This document shows positions 1 to 7,661 of a stretch of 37,409 nucleotides of DNA, piece by piece. Origin of the DNA: Gammaproteobacteria bacterium (GTDB lineage Bacteria > Pseudomonadota > Gammaproteobacteria > SZUA-152); the NCBI GenBank assembly GCA_024276955.1, contig JAJRWE010000014.1:1-37409 (forward strand), written 5' to 3'. Positions within the stretch are counted from its first letter, which is position 1. Each line of letters starts with the position of its first letter. Below the pieces are notes generated by a model. It worked only from the letters and a program-made list of their open reading frames with translations, was not told the DNA's origin and did not search any database. Both the position numbers and the translations under genes were made by a program.

Positions 1-1131
1 CAGCAGGGTACCAGGCGGGGCATTGCGGATGAAATAGCTGCGCACGCCACGCAGCATGGCGCCGGCCAGCTTGCGCTGATAGTTGGGATCGCGCAGATTG
101 CGCTCCTCGTGGCTATTGGAGATAAACCCAGTCTCCACCAGGATCGACGGGATATCCGGCGACTTCAGCACGACGAAACCAGCCTGTTCCACGTGCGGCT
201 TATGCACCTTGGTAATGCGCTTCAATTCGCCCAGCATCAGCCCGCCAACGTCAAGGCTGGCGGCAATAGTGGCGTTCTGCGAAAGATCCAGCAGCACCGA
301 GGCAAGCAGGTCATCCTTGTCATCCAGACTCACGCCGCCGATGAGATCGGCGCTGTTCTCGCTTTCCGCCAACCATCGGCCTGCCTCACTGGTGGCGCCC
401 TTCTGCGACAGCACCCACACCGAAGCGCCGCGTGCACGGCCATCACGGAAGGCGTCCGCATGAATGGAGATGAACAGGTCGGCCTTCATGTCACGTGCCT
501 TCTGCATGCGCTTGCGCAGGCTGACATAATAGTCGCCGGTGCGGATCATCACCGGCCGCATACCGCGCTCCTGGCGGATCAGCCGTTCCAGCCGGCGCGC
601 GATAGCCAGTACCACGTCTTTTTCCCGCGTGCCGTGACGGCCGGAGGCCCCCGGATCGTCACCGCCGTGGCCGGCGTCGATGGCGATGATCACATCGCGC
701 GCCTTGCCAGTCGTCGCCTGCACGCTGCGCTGCGTCACCGTCGGTTTGCTACGCGGTTCCTGCAGATCGATCACCAGACGGTGACCGTATTTCTGCGTCG
801 GCTTGAGCAGGAAGCTTTTCGGCTGCACCCTGCCACGCATGTCCAGCACCACACGCAGGTTGCCATTGTGCGTAGCGCTGCGCACGCGGTGCACGAAGCT
901 TTTGCTGAGATCCAGCCGGCCCAGGTCATGCAGCAGGCGGGCATTCTTGATGTCCACCACCACCCGCTCGGGGGAATGAAGGACAAAGAGCTTGTGGCTG
1001 ACGGGGCCGTTAAGGTCGAAAACCAGGCGGTTCTGATCCGGGCCGGACCACAGGCGAACGCCCTCGATGGTTGCCGCCGAGACCGGCAGAGACAACGCCA
1101 GCGCCAGCAAAATCAGTAACGATCGTCGCAT
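1..1131 (-). CDS. amiC: N-acetylmuramoyl-L-alanine amidase, AmiC/AmiB type (3' end cut by window)
   Basis: A zinc amidase that cuts the amide between N-acetylmuramic acid and the stem peptide in periplasmic murein, mainly to separate daughter cells. The visible 377 residues start with a signal peptide (MRRSLLILLALALSLPVSA). An AMIN domain follows (about 20-125), then an Amidase_3 domain from about 145 with zinc-ligand motifs AGHGG (near 154) and SIHAD (near 221) and the catalytic-Glu motif VETGF (near 332). The frame is open at base 1, so the C-terminus, often a LysM domain in this family, lies outside. It follows tsaE in the same direction across a 180-bp AT-rich gap that may hold its own promoter. 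The order nnrDE-tsaE-amidase is a common gammaproteobacterial arrangement. The choice between AmiB and AmiC is uncertain. Confidence 0.93.
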   Translation of the reverse strand, partial: MRRSLLILLALALSLPVSAATIEGVRLWSGPDQNRLVFDLNGPVSHKLFVLHSPERVVVDIKNARLLHDLGRLDLSKSFVHRVRSATHNGNLRVVLDMRGRVQPKSFLLKPTQKYGHRLVIDLQEPRSKPTVTQRSVQATTGKARDVIIAIDAGHGGDDPGASGRHGTREKDVVLAIARRLERLIRQERGMRPVMIRTGDYYVSLRKRMQKARDMKADLFISIHADAFRDGRARGASVWVLSQKGATSEAGRWLAESENSADLIGGVSLDDKDDLLASVLLDLSQNATIAASLDVGGLMLGELKRITKVHKPHVEQAGFVVLKSPDIPSILVETGFISNSHEERNLRDPNYQRKLAGAMLRGVRSYFIRNAPPGTLL

Positions 1132-1311
1132 CGACAGGCACACAAACTTTGGACAGAGAAACCCCATATCCGTAATTGTGCAACAAAAACGCAATAACGC
1201 AAGTTTTTTGTTTACATTTTTTGTTTTAAGAACACAGAGATAGACGGGAAAGTTACAGTCACATAAAGGTTTGAACAGTAGCCGGAAGGCGGCGGCACGA
1301 AAATGCGGGAT

Positions 1312-1776
1312 TTACCCGGCGAAGTGCGCCAGCCAGGCAGTACGGCCACCGGCACCGGGGCGCAGGCGCACTTGGCGAGCGCAGCCGCGATAGGCGATAT
1401 CCACCCGCACATCGGCCGCCGGCAGCAGGCCCTCGCCGCGCTGAGGCCATTCCACCAGCACCACCGCCTGCGGATCGAAGTAGTCGCGGATACCCATGTA
1501 TTCCAGCTCCTCGGGGTCGGCAAGGCGGTAAAGATCGAAGTGGTAGGCGTGACCGCCGGCGAATTCATAGGGCTCGACCAGGGTGTAGGTCGGGCTCTTG
1601 ACCCGGCCGCTGACGCCCAGACCCTGCAGGATGCCACGTGACAGGGTGGTCTTGCCGGCACCGAGTTCACCGTGCAGATACAGCACGCCACCACCACGCA
1701 GGTGCTCGGCAATGCGCGCACCGAGGGCCAGCATGGCCGCCTCGTCCGGGATATCCAGGGTGATCTCGTCACTCAT
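1312..1776 (-). CDS. tsaE: tRNA threonylcarbamoyladenosine biosynthesis ATPase TsaE
   Basis: TsaE is the small ATPase that works with TsaB and TsaD to transfer threonylcarbamoyl to A37 of ANN-decoding tRNAs in the cytoplasm. The 154-aa product has the family's usual size. Its Walker A loop is GELGAGKTTL (about residues 36-45), and SPTYTLVEPYE and HFDLYRL are the conserved switch and Walker B-side motifs. I place the start at MSDEI, whose ATG overlaps the stop of nnrDE as ATGA, implying translational coupling. A frame extension of seven codons upstream (MFARAAG) lies inside nnrDE and is not needed. Confidence 0.95.
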   Translation of the reverse strand: MSDEITLDIPDEAAMLALGARIAEHLRGGGVLYLHGELGAGKTTLSRGILQGLGVSGRVKSPTYTLVEPYEFAGGHAYHFDLYRLADPEELEYMGIRDYFDPQAVVLVEWPQRGEGLLPAADVRVDIAYRGCARQVRLRPGAGGRTAWLAHFAG

Positions 1777-3257
1777 GCCAGCAGCTCGCGCAAACAAGGA
1801 AACAGATCGCTGGCCAGCAGGCCGCGCTGGCCGGATGTGGCGGCCTGGTCGGCCGCTGCGGCATGCAGACTGACACCCAGCCGCGCAGCCTCATCGCCGT
1901 TCAATCCCTGTGCCAGCAAGGCCGCAATCACACCCGTGAGCACGTCACCCATGCCACCGCTGGCCATACCGGGATTGCCGGCGTCGCAGAGACTGACATC
2001 GCCAGCGCTATCGACGATCAGCGTGCCCGCGCCCTTCAGCACCACCACAGCGCCGTACTTCTGCTGCAGGGCACGAATGGCGGCGAAGCGATCGGCCTGC
2101 ACCTCTGCGATAGTCCGGCCCAGCAGTCGTGCTGCCTCACCGGGGTGTGGGGTGAGCACCCACCGTGTCCGCCGCATGGGTTCAGCGGCGAGAAGGTTGA
2201 GGGCATCGGCATCCACCACCAGCGGCAGACGGCTCACCAGCGCGGCGCCCAGCAGTTGGCGGCCCCAGGCGCCCTGCCCCAGCCCGGGACCGATGGCCAG
2301 CACCGTGGCGCGGCGCAGCAGGGGCTTCAGCGACACGACATCGGCGATGCCGTGGCACATAAGCTCAGGCCGCGCGGCGCTGATGGCCACCGCATGTTCG
2401 GGCCGCGTGGCCAGACTCACCAGGCCCGCGCCGCAGCGCAGGGCCGCCTCACCCGCCAGACGCACCGCGCCGGACATGCCGTGATCACCGCCCACCACCA
2501 GCACATGGCCGAAGTCACCCTTGTGGGCGCAGGCGCGGCGCAGCGGCAGGTACGCGCCTGCCGCCGGCGGCGGCAGGCGCGTGGCCGCCGGGGAAAATCG
2601 CGTGTAAGTCTGCGACGGCACATCGAGATCATCGAACAACACCTCGCCACAGTAATCCGGCCCCTGCCCAGTGAACAGGCCCAGCTTGAGGCCGATGAAG
2701 GTCACGCAGACATCCGCCAGCACCGCCGCATCCAGCACCGCGCCGGTGTCGGCGTGCAGACCGGAGGGGATATCCAGCGCCAGCACGCCACAACCGGCAT
2801 CGTGCGCCCTATTCATCCCCTCAATAGCCTCGCGCCAGGTGCCGCTCACCTCACCACTCAGACCGGTGCCGAGCAGGCCGTCCACCAACACCTCACAGAC
2901 GGACAAGTCCTCCCTGGCAAAGGCCTCGGCATGCAGACCCGTAGCCTCCATTTTCTGTCGTACAGACAGGGCATCGCCACCGGTACGGTCGGCATCACCC
3001 ACCTGCCACACACTCACCCGCAGCCCCGCCGCCTGCGCCAGACTCGCCAGCACAAAACCATCGCCACCATTGTTGCCGGTACCGCACAGCACACCGATGT
3101 GGCGCGCACGCGGCCAGTGCCGGCGCAGGGCCTCGAAGGCTGCCGCACCGGCGCGCTGCATCAGGGTCAGGCCAGGGATACCGAATTCGTCGATGGCGAT
3201 GCGATCCAGCTCACGCACCTGTTCAGCGCGATAAAGACTGTGGGGCAGGGGTTTCAT
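1773..3257 (-). CDS. nnrDE: Bifunctional NAD(P)H-hydrate epimerase / ADP-dependent dehydratase
   Basis: Repairs NAD(P)HX, the damaged hydrated forms of NADH and NADPH. The N-terminal NnrE half (YjeF_N, about 1-215) epimerises the R and S forms and shows GTGNNGGDGFVLA near residue 58. The C-terminal NnrD half (about 225-494, ribokinase-like) dehydrates the S form with ADP and shows AIGPGLGQG and the nucleotide-site motif GMASGGMGDVLTG near 440. Its 494 aa fit a full-length fusion. The start MKPLPHSLYRAEQV lies only 18 bp from the divergent queG start, so the two genes must share a very short control region. It leads an operon with tsaE and perhaps amiC. Confidence 0.95.
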   Translation of the reverse strand: MKPLPHSLYRAEQVRELDRIAIDEFGIPGLTLMQRAGAAAFEALRRHWPRARHIGVLCGTGNNGGDGFVLASLAQAAGLRVSVWQVGDADRTGGDALSVRQKMEATGLHAEAFAREDLSVCEVLVDGLLGTGLSGEVSGTWREAIEGMNRAHDAGCGVLALDIPSGLHADTGAVLDAAVLADVCVTFIGLKLGLFTGQGPDYCGEVLFDDLDVPSQTYTRFSPAATRLPPPAAGAYLPLRRACAHKGDFGHVLVVGGDHGMSGAVRLAGEAALRCGAGLVSLATRPEHAVAISAARPELMCHGIADVVSLKPLLRRATVLAIGPGLGQGAWGRQLLGAALVSRLPLVVDADALNLLAAEPMRRTRWVLTPHPGEAARLLGRTIAEVQADRFAAIRALQQKYGAVVVLKGAGTLIVDSAGDVSLCDAGNPGMASGGMGDVLTGVIAALLAQGLNGDEAARLGVSLHAAAADQAATSGQRGLLASDLFPCLRELLA

Positions 3258-3275
3258 AGCGCTATCATAACGGCT

Positions 3276-4346
3276 ATGGATGAATCACTGAACCAGACCC
3301 GCGACTGGCAACAACTCGCTGACGACATCAAGCAGTGGGGCCGCGAGCTGGGCCTGCAAAAGGTGGGTATCAGCGACATCCAGCTGTCCGTCGCCGAGGC
3401 GCGCCACTTCGAACGCCTAGCCAAGGGCTACCACGGCGAAATGGACTACCTGGCCAGCCACGGCCACAAGCGCACCCGCCCTGCCGAGCTGGTACCGGGC
3501 ACCATCCGCATCATCAGCGTGCGCATGGATTACCTGCCCGCCCAGGGCGCCGACCCGGAGGCGGTACTGAACGACCCGAACAAAGCCTACATTTCACGTT
3601 ATGCCCTGGGGCGCGACTACCACAAGGTGCTGCGAAAACGGTTGCAGAAGCTCGCCACGCGCATCGAGCAGCACATCGGCGGCTTCGGTTATCGGGTGTT
3701 CACCGACAGCGCCCCGGTGCTGGAAAGGCCCATCGCCGAAAAGGCCGGCCTGGGCTGGATCGGCAAACACAGCAACCTGCTCACCGAGCACACCGGCTCA
3801 TGGTTCTTCCTCGGTGAGATCTATACCGACCTGCCGCTGCCAGTGGACACCCCCGTGGCGCCGCACTGCGGCACCTGCACCGCCTGTATCGATGTCTGCC
3901 CCACCCGCGCCATCGTCGCGCCCTATGAGGTGGACGCCCGCCTGTGCATTTCCTATCTCACCATCGAGCTGCGCGGCGCTATTCCCGAGGAATTGCGGCC
4001 GCAGCTGGGCAACCGCATTTACGGCTGCGACGACTGCCAGCTATTCTGCCCGTGGAACCGCTTCGCCACACCCAGCCCGGAAGTGGACTTCCTGCCCCGC
4101 CACGCCCTGGACGACAGCACACTGATCGAGCTGTTCGCCTGGGACGAGGAAACCTTTTTGCAGCGCACCGAAGGCAGCCCCATCCGCCGCATCGGCCATC
4201 AGCGCTGGCTGCGCAACATCGCTGTGGCGCTGGGCAATGCGCCGCATTCCACGACTACGATTGCCGCCCTGCGCAGTCGCCTGGATCACCCATCGGCACT
4301 GGTACGCGAACATGTACAATGGGCACTGGAGAGGCAACAGGCATAA
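3276..4346 (+). CDS. queG: Epoxyqueuosine reductase QueG
   Basis: Reduces epoxyqueuosine to queuosine in the wobble position of GUN-anticodon tRNAs, using cobalamin and two [4Fe-4S] clusters; this is the last step of the pathway served by queE and queC at 20468-21867. The 356-aa product is slightly shorter than the E. coli enzyme. It shows FTDSAPVLERP with the likely catalytic Asp (near 144), and two ferredoxin-type motifs: CGTCTACIDVCP (near 198) and CDDCQLFCPWNR (near 250). The start MDESLNQTRDW is chosen because translation further upstream runs into the divergent nnrDE gene. No clear Shine-Dalgarno precedes it; TATCAT at 3263-3268 could be a -10 for a nearly leaderless mRNA, but that is speculative. 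Confidence 0.95.
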   Translation: MDESLNQTRDWQQLADDIKQWGRELGLQKVGISDIQLSVAEARHFERLAKGYHGEMDYLASHGHKRTRPAELVPGTIRIISVRMDYLPAQGADPEAVLNDPNKAYISRYALGRDYHKVLRKRLQKLATRIEQHIGGFGYRVFTDSAPVLERPIAEKAGLGWIGKHSNLLTEHTGSWFFLGEIYTDLPLPVDTPVAPHCGTCTACIDVCPTRAIVAPYEVDARLCISYLTIELRGAIPEELRPQLGNRIYGCDDCQLFCPWNRFATPSPEVDFLPRHALDDSTLIELFAWDEETFLQRTEGSPIRRIGHQRWLRNIAVALGNAPHSTTTIAALRSRLDHPSALVREHVQWALERQQA

Positions 4347-4406
4347 GCCAGACTTACACACGCTGATCGCCCTCCACCGCCCATCACTGGCACTCCCCGC
4401 CGCGCC

Positions 4407-4448
4407 TTGACCTCAATCAAACCCTTCCCCCTATCGCCTTGCTACGCT
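4407..4448 (+). promoter_or_regulatory. FNR/DNR-type box with correctly spaced -10 element
   Basis: TTGACCTCAATCAA at 4407-4420 differs by one base from the FNR consensus TTGAT-N4-ATCAA. TACGCT at 4443-4448 is a plausible -10. It puts transcription start near 4455, so the box is centred about -41.5, the class II activator position. It lies upstream of the DUF438/hemerythrin gene and downstream of queG. The sequence fits FNR, ANR or the NO-responsive DNR; it cannot tell them apart. Confidence 0.72.
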
Positions 4449-4522
4449 GACCTTTCCTACCCACCGCACAGCTGTTTGTCTCGCACGAGCTTTCCTCCCT
4501 TCAATCAAGAAAGAGGCCCGTT

Positions 4523-5749
4523 TTGAACGAAATAGCAACCAACCCCACCCTGGCGCAGCTGCAAGACATTTTCCAAGCCCTCTGCAACGGTGGTGATGCA
4601 GCGGCATTGATCAAGGCATTCGATACAGAGTGCGAAAGCCTGACCCAGGAAGACATCGCCCAGGTCTTGCGAGAAATCAACGGGCAAGGCCTGGCATATC
4701 AAAACAACCCCAAGGTGAAGGCGTTCTACTACGACGTGGTGGAGCGGAAGCTGTCCGCCGGCATCATCAACGGCTTTCCGCCGGGGCATCCGGTACGCGT
4801 CTATCTCGAAGAAAACCGCATGCTGCGCTCCCTGTTCGTCCGCATCAGCAAGCTTGATCCCGAACGGGACAGCAGCGATTTCAAAACCCTGTTCGGCGAC
4901 ATCTGCGAAGTGGAGAAGCATTATCAGCGCAAGGAAAACCAGCTGTTTCCCTGCCTGGAAAGGCACGGCTGGGACGGCCCCAGCAAGAACATGTGGGCCT
5001 TTCACGATGAGATCCGGGCCATGCTCAAACAGGTTCGTCTGGCGCTGGAGGAAGACCGGCTGGAAAAGGTCGGGATCAATTTCTCCTTGCTCAAGGACGA
5101 AATGCTGCGCCTGATCTCAGTCGAGGAGGAACGGCTGCTGCCCAATGCGCTGAATCTGCTGGAAGAATCGGAATGGCAGGCCATGCGCAGCGGCGACGAA
5201 GAGATCGGCTGGATGCTGAACATTACGCCGCCGCCCTACCCCCCCCTCGCAGAAAAGGAGGGAGAAGAGGACGATAAGGAGAAAAACTACGTCCATCCCT
5301 CACAGGCCAAGCCGGATGAAAACCCGAACTTCGCCAGCGACGACCAGTTCCACTACGACGAAGGCTACATGACCCCGCAGCAGGTAAACCTCATCTTCCG
5401 CACCCTGCCGCTGGACATCACCTACGTCGACGAAAATGACCGCGTGGTATTCTACAACCGTGGCGACGAGCGCCTCTTCCCCCGCAGCGCCGGGGTCATC
5501 GGGCGTGAGGTGCGCTACTGCCATCCGCCAAAATCCGTGGACACCGTGCTGCGCATTGTCGAAGAATTCAGAAAGGGTACGCGCGACGTAGCCGACTTCA
5601 GAATCAACTTCAAGGGAAGGCTGGTGCAGATCCGCTACTTTGCCGTGCGGGACGAAGACAGAACCTACCGCGGCGTGCTGGAGATGTCCCAGGACATCAC
5701 CGACATCAAGACCCTGGAGGGAGAACAGCGCCTGCTGGACTGGGACTGA
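4523..5749 (+). CDS. DUF438 / hemerythrin HHE / PAS domain protein
   Basis: A 408-aa cytoplasmic protein of the DUF438-hemerythrin-PAS family. The DUF438 domain is at about 10-85. A hemerythrin-like four-helix di-iron domain at about 95-240 carries candidate ligands in KHYQRKENQLFPCLE, FHDEIR and EEERLLP. An acidic linker follows (about 250-285), then a PAS domain (about 290-400). Homologues are proposed to sense or handle oxygen, NO or peroxide at the di-iron site; the function here is inferred. The start is TTG at 4523, preceded by AAGAGG at a good distance; no in-frame ATG matches as well. The FNR/DNR-type promoter upstream supports a role in low-oxygen or nitrosative conditions. It appears monocistronic. 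Confidence 0.88.
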   Translation: MNEIATNPTLAQLQDIFQALCNGGDAAALIKAFDTECESLTQEDIAQVLREINGQGLAYQNNPKVKAFYYDVVERKLSAGIINGFPPGHPVRVYLEENRMLRSLFVRISKLDPERDSSDFKTLFGDICEVEKHYQRKENQLFPCLERHGWDGPSKNMWAFHDEIRAMLKQVRLALEEDRLEKVGINFSLLKDEMLRLISVEEERLLPNALNLLEESEWQAMRSGDEEIGWMLNITPPPYPPLAEKEGEEDDKEKNYVHPSQAKPDENPNFASDDQFHYDEGYMTPQQVNLIFRTLPLDITYVDENDRVVFYNRGDERLFPRSAGVIGREVRYCHPPKSVDTVLRIVEEFRKGTRDVADFRINFKGRLVQIRYFAVRDEDRTYRGVLEMSQDITDIKTLEGEQRLLDWD

Positions 5750-5840
5750 GCACGGAAGTTTCGGCAGGCAAAAGATAGCAAAATAGCCTGGATGGAACAC
5801 AGCGTAATTCCGGAAATATTATGTGTAGCAGCCCAGTAGG

Positions 5841-5863
5841 GTGGGCACGTTTTTTGTGCCCAC
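5841..5863. repeat. GTGGGCAC inverted repeat hairpin
   Basis: GTGGGCAC at 5841-5848 and GTGCCCAC at 5856-5863 form a perfect 8-bp stem around a T-rich loop. The context GTAGGGTGGGCAC is, from memory, typical of a dispersed intergenic repeat in many gammaproteobacteria. It lies 91 bp past the hemerythrin gene stop. It lacks a following T run, so it is a poor intrinsic terminator. Confidence 0.6.
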
Positions 5864-5980
5864 GAATAATCCAGGTATCTTACTCTGCTCCGCAGTGCTA
5901 TCAGGGTGAATGAGAAATTCCCCGAACGGGACTTTAACCCGCTAGACACGCTGCCGATGACGGCGTGCGAACTGACCCCA

Positions 5981-6050
5981 TTGTTTCCCGTGAATTGTTT
6001 CCCGTGAATTGTTTCCCGTGAATTGTTTCCCGTGAATTGTTTCACGTCTT
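5981..6050. repeat. 14-bp tandem repeat array (4 exact copies plus a degenerate fifth)
   Basis: The unit TTGTTTCCCGTGAA is repeated exactly at 5981-5994, 5995-6008, 6009-6022 and 6023-6036. A diverged fifth copy (TTGTTTCACGTCTT) fills 6037-6050. Identical copies suggest recent slippage or conversion. The unit resembles one side of a parS-like TGTTTCACGTGAAACA palindrome, and the fifth copy restores the central CACG. No function is shown. Confidence 0.9.
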
Positions 6051-6063
6051 TTTTAAGATATGA

Positions 6064-6093
6064 AAAGCTATCCGCAACATTGCGGATAGCTTT
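6064..6093 (-). terminator. Intrinsic terminator of the 6122-6769 gene
   Basis: A perfect 12-bp inverted repeat, AAAGCTATCCGC at 6064-6075 and GCGGATAGCTTT at 6082-6093, with a 6-nt loop. On the minus strand it ends in TTTT and begins 28 bp past the stop of the secreted-protein gene, as expected for a Rho-independent terminator. Confidence 0.8.
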
Positions 6094-6121
6094 GTTCTAC
6101 AGACAGCTTAAAAACAATCGG

Positions 6122-6769
6122 TCAATATTCAAATTTTAAAACACCGACACGGTTCAGATAACTATCGAGACCTTCCAAATCAGCTTGTCCAGGCGATTGT
6201 GCAAGCCCGCCTTTAAGCGTCAAGCGACCCGGCAGCGAACGGGACAATTCCTGCACCTTGCCTTCCATTTCAGTCCGGGCTTTCGCCGTCAGGTCGTCAG
6301 GTTTACCCACACCAGGCGGATAGAAGCAACGCCCAGCGCGCACCATTTTGGCATTCCCCCAGCCAATGATATTGCCAAACTTGCCGTCTTCACGCCACTC
6401 AGTCCAGTCCTTGAACGCCATTCCATCTGTCGTGTGTACCAGTGTCATGTGGTCATGCCCCACATCCCTCGCATAATCACCGGTCATTTTGACTTCATCA
6501 CCTTCCTGATAATAGCGCCCATTCCAGTCTGGAAAACTGGTCGAATACCAGACTCCCTGAATACTGGTACCCACAGAAGAAAATGGCAGGAAACAGATTT
6601 CCTGTGTCGCCCATTGAGCATGGTTGCTGGTGGAATCGTTATAATAAGTAATGCGCCACTTATTACCAGTATCATACACATTGGGTTTAGGTGGATTGGC
6701 CAAGGCAGCACCACTGAGCAACAAACTGCCAATGGCAACCAACACCACATGTTTTTTAAACAATTTCAT
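6122..6769 (-). CDS. Secreted or periplasmic protein of unknown function
   Basis: I do not recognise this 215-aa protein. It has a clear Sec signal peptide, MKLFKKHVVLVAIGSLLLSG followed by AALA, so the mature chain begins near residue 25. The mature part is rich in Trp, Tyr and Gly (for example WRITYYND, GVWYSTSFPDWNGRYY, DWTEWREDG) and looks like a small beta-rich domain; the last 60 residues are more helical. Two Cys (EICFLPF, GRCFYPP) could form a disulfide. The start is fixed by AGGAG a few bases before the ATG at 6769; an in-frame extension to 6823 lacks such support. It stands alone between repeats, with its own terminator. Confidence 0.8.
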   Translation of the reverse strand: MKLFKKHVVLVAIGSLLLSGAALANPPKPNVYDTGNKWRITYYNDSTSNHAQWATQEICFLPFSSVGTSIQGVWYSTSFPDWNGRYYQEGDEVKMTGDYARDVGHDHMTLVHTTDGMAFKDWTEWREDGKFGNIIGWGNAKMVRAGRCFYPPGVGKPDDLTAKARTEMEGKVQELSRSLPGRLTLKGGLAQSPGQADLEGLDSYLNRVGVLKFEY

Positions 6770-7018
6770 CTTAAACTCTCCTGAATTAAAAGTATGAAAC
6801 AAAATGACTGCAAATATTCCCATTTTGCAGGCGGCAGAGTCCCCTACCGCAAATTCACAGTATCACTCACTATCAATCTGAACTGGTTAATATTACGCTC
6901 TTATAGCGTAAATATTACGTTTTCGAGAAACGGGGGGCACGGGAGAAACAGGAAGAATGAGAAGAATGGATCTGTTCTCGTATTATAAAATTCTGTCAAG
7001 CAATGTAGTCTCAAGTCC

Positions 7019-7180
7019 ATTGCGAGCCCCCTACGTATTGAATATCCCGGCACCCTCTATCACGTGACCTCAAGGGGTGATCGGCGGGAAGCGATCTTCG
7101 AAGATGATGAAGACAGCCTGATATTTCTGCATACGCTAGCGGAGGTTGTAGGACGATACAATGGGTGTAGGGTCTGCTGA
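7019..7180 (+). pseudogene. REP-associated tyrosine (IS200-like Y1) transposase, N-terminal remnant
   Basis: The frame from 7019 encodes 53 residues that match the N-terminus of RAYT/Y1 transposases: SPLRIEYPGTLYHVTSRGD, then AIFEDDEDS and VGRYNGC. The expected initiator is ATT (7019-7021) rather than ATG, and the frame stops at TGA 7178-7180, before the His-hydrophobic-His and catalytic Tyr motifs. It is therefore dead, by start loss and 3' deletion. The stop runs straight into a REP-like inverted repeat, the usual partner of this family. Confidence 0.85.
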
Positions 7181-7540
7181 GTGGTAGCGAATCGCACCGT
7201 GCGTGTGGACCGGGTGTCTAGTGTAGTGTCCTGAATAAAGCGTATATTCAGTGAGGTGCTAAAGGGCCAGCTGCAAGGCGCGCTTTTGAAGCCATAGTGG
7301 GCCTATGTCGAGAAAATGCAACACCGCAGATGGCCCTTTAGCACCTCACCCGGAGGGAGCCCCCTAAATTCGCCACAGCCGTGTTGCAACTCTTGAAAAG
7401 GTTACCGACATTTCCTGCGAGTTGCGCCTTGCTGTGACAAATTTGGGGGACTCTGAATATGCGATTTATTCAGGACACTACACTAGCGTTGGTCATTGAG
7501 GCGGGCACCGTTCCCGACCGATGCGGTTCGCTACCGCTCA
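7178..7540. repeat. REP-like inverted pair flanking the MITE
   Basis: The 22-bp segment at 7178-7199 and the reverse complement of 7519-7540 match at 19 of 22 positions, and all differences are transitions. The core of the right copy, GCGGT-TCGCT-ACCGC, is itself a small hairpin. The pair directly follows the RAYT remnant and is split by the MITE, so the MITE appears to have entered an older REP doublet. Confidence 0.6.
7219..7485. mobile_element. 267-bp IS630/mariner-like MITE with nested palindromes
   Basis: Terminal inverted repeats of 34 bp (7218-7251 and 7453-7486) differ at two positions and begin with CTAG at both ends. That fits insertion at, and duplication of, TA within CTAG, the known target preference of IS630. 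Inside, a perfect 19-bp inverted repeat (7251-7269 with 7331-7349) closes a hairpin carrying a smaller one (CATAG/CTATG). A second imperfect inverted repeat spans about 7353-7454. There is no transposase, so mobilisation would need one in trans. Confidence 0.8.
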
Positions 7541-7580
7541 CCGGCATCCTACAAGGCATTTTGAAAATAATTGCCAGACT

Positions 7581-7604
7581 GAAAAAACGGGTCTCTCGAC
7601 CCGT
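7581..7604 (-). terminator. Intrinsic terminator of acnB
   Basis: ACGGGTC at 7587-7593 and GACCCGT at 7598-7604 form a 7-bp stem with a 4-nt loop. On the minus strand it is followed by six T (7587-7582). It lies 58 bp past the acnB stop. A weaker stem of ACC and GGT runs at about 7627-7657 lies between the two. Confidence 0.82.
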
Positions 7605-7661
7605 ATCCGGACTTTCAGCCCGTAAAACCAACCCACCAGATTTAGCGGGTGGTTGTTGAGT

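Larger units (their letters stand above)
5750..6121. other. Intergenic region with repeats, no convincing gene
   Basis: This 372-bp gap holds a GTGGGCAC hairpin, a 14-bp tandem array and a terminator, listed separately. Reverse-strand reading frames through the array only translate the repeat and are not believable. Around 5915-5965 the reverse strand has a short stem of the form CGGG-TTAAAGT-CCCG, faintly like domain I of a group II intron; there is no reverse transcriptase and I do not call an intron. Confidence 0.5.
6770..7661. other. Gene-poor region with mobile-element debris
   Basis: Between the secreted-protein gene and acnB lie an operator-like palindrome (TTACGCT at 6893-6899, AGCGTAA at 6905-6911, 5-bp spacer), a transposase remnant, a REP-like pair, a MITE and the acnB terminator. 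No intact gene was seen. Short frames at 6794-6988 and 7459-7659 have no recognisable content, and the second begins inside the MITE. Confidence 0.6.

Noticed and set aside
109-1119. Long plus-strand frame of 336 codons
   Set aside because: Antisense shadow of amiC, whose domains and signal peptide on the minus strand are unmistakable.
1863-3275. Plus-strand frame continuous with queG, adding 471 residues
   Set aside because: It is antisense to nnrDE with no recognisable content; queG homology begins at about 3276.
5915-5965. Group II intron-like stem (CGGG-TTAAAGT-CCCG, minus strand)
   Set aside because: Too short, with no domain V hairpin or reverse transcriptase nearby; resemblance only.
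5665-6045. Reverse-strand frame rich in GNNSRETIHGKQFTGNN repeats
   Set aside because: It is only the translation of the 14-bp tandem array plus antisense of the hemerythrin gene; no start signal and no other content.
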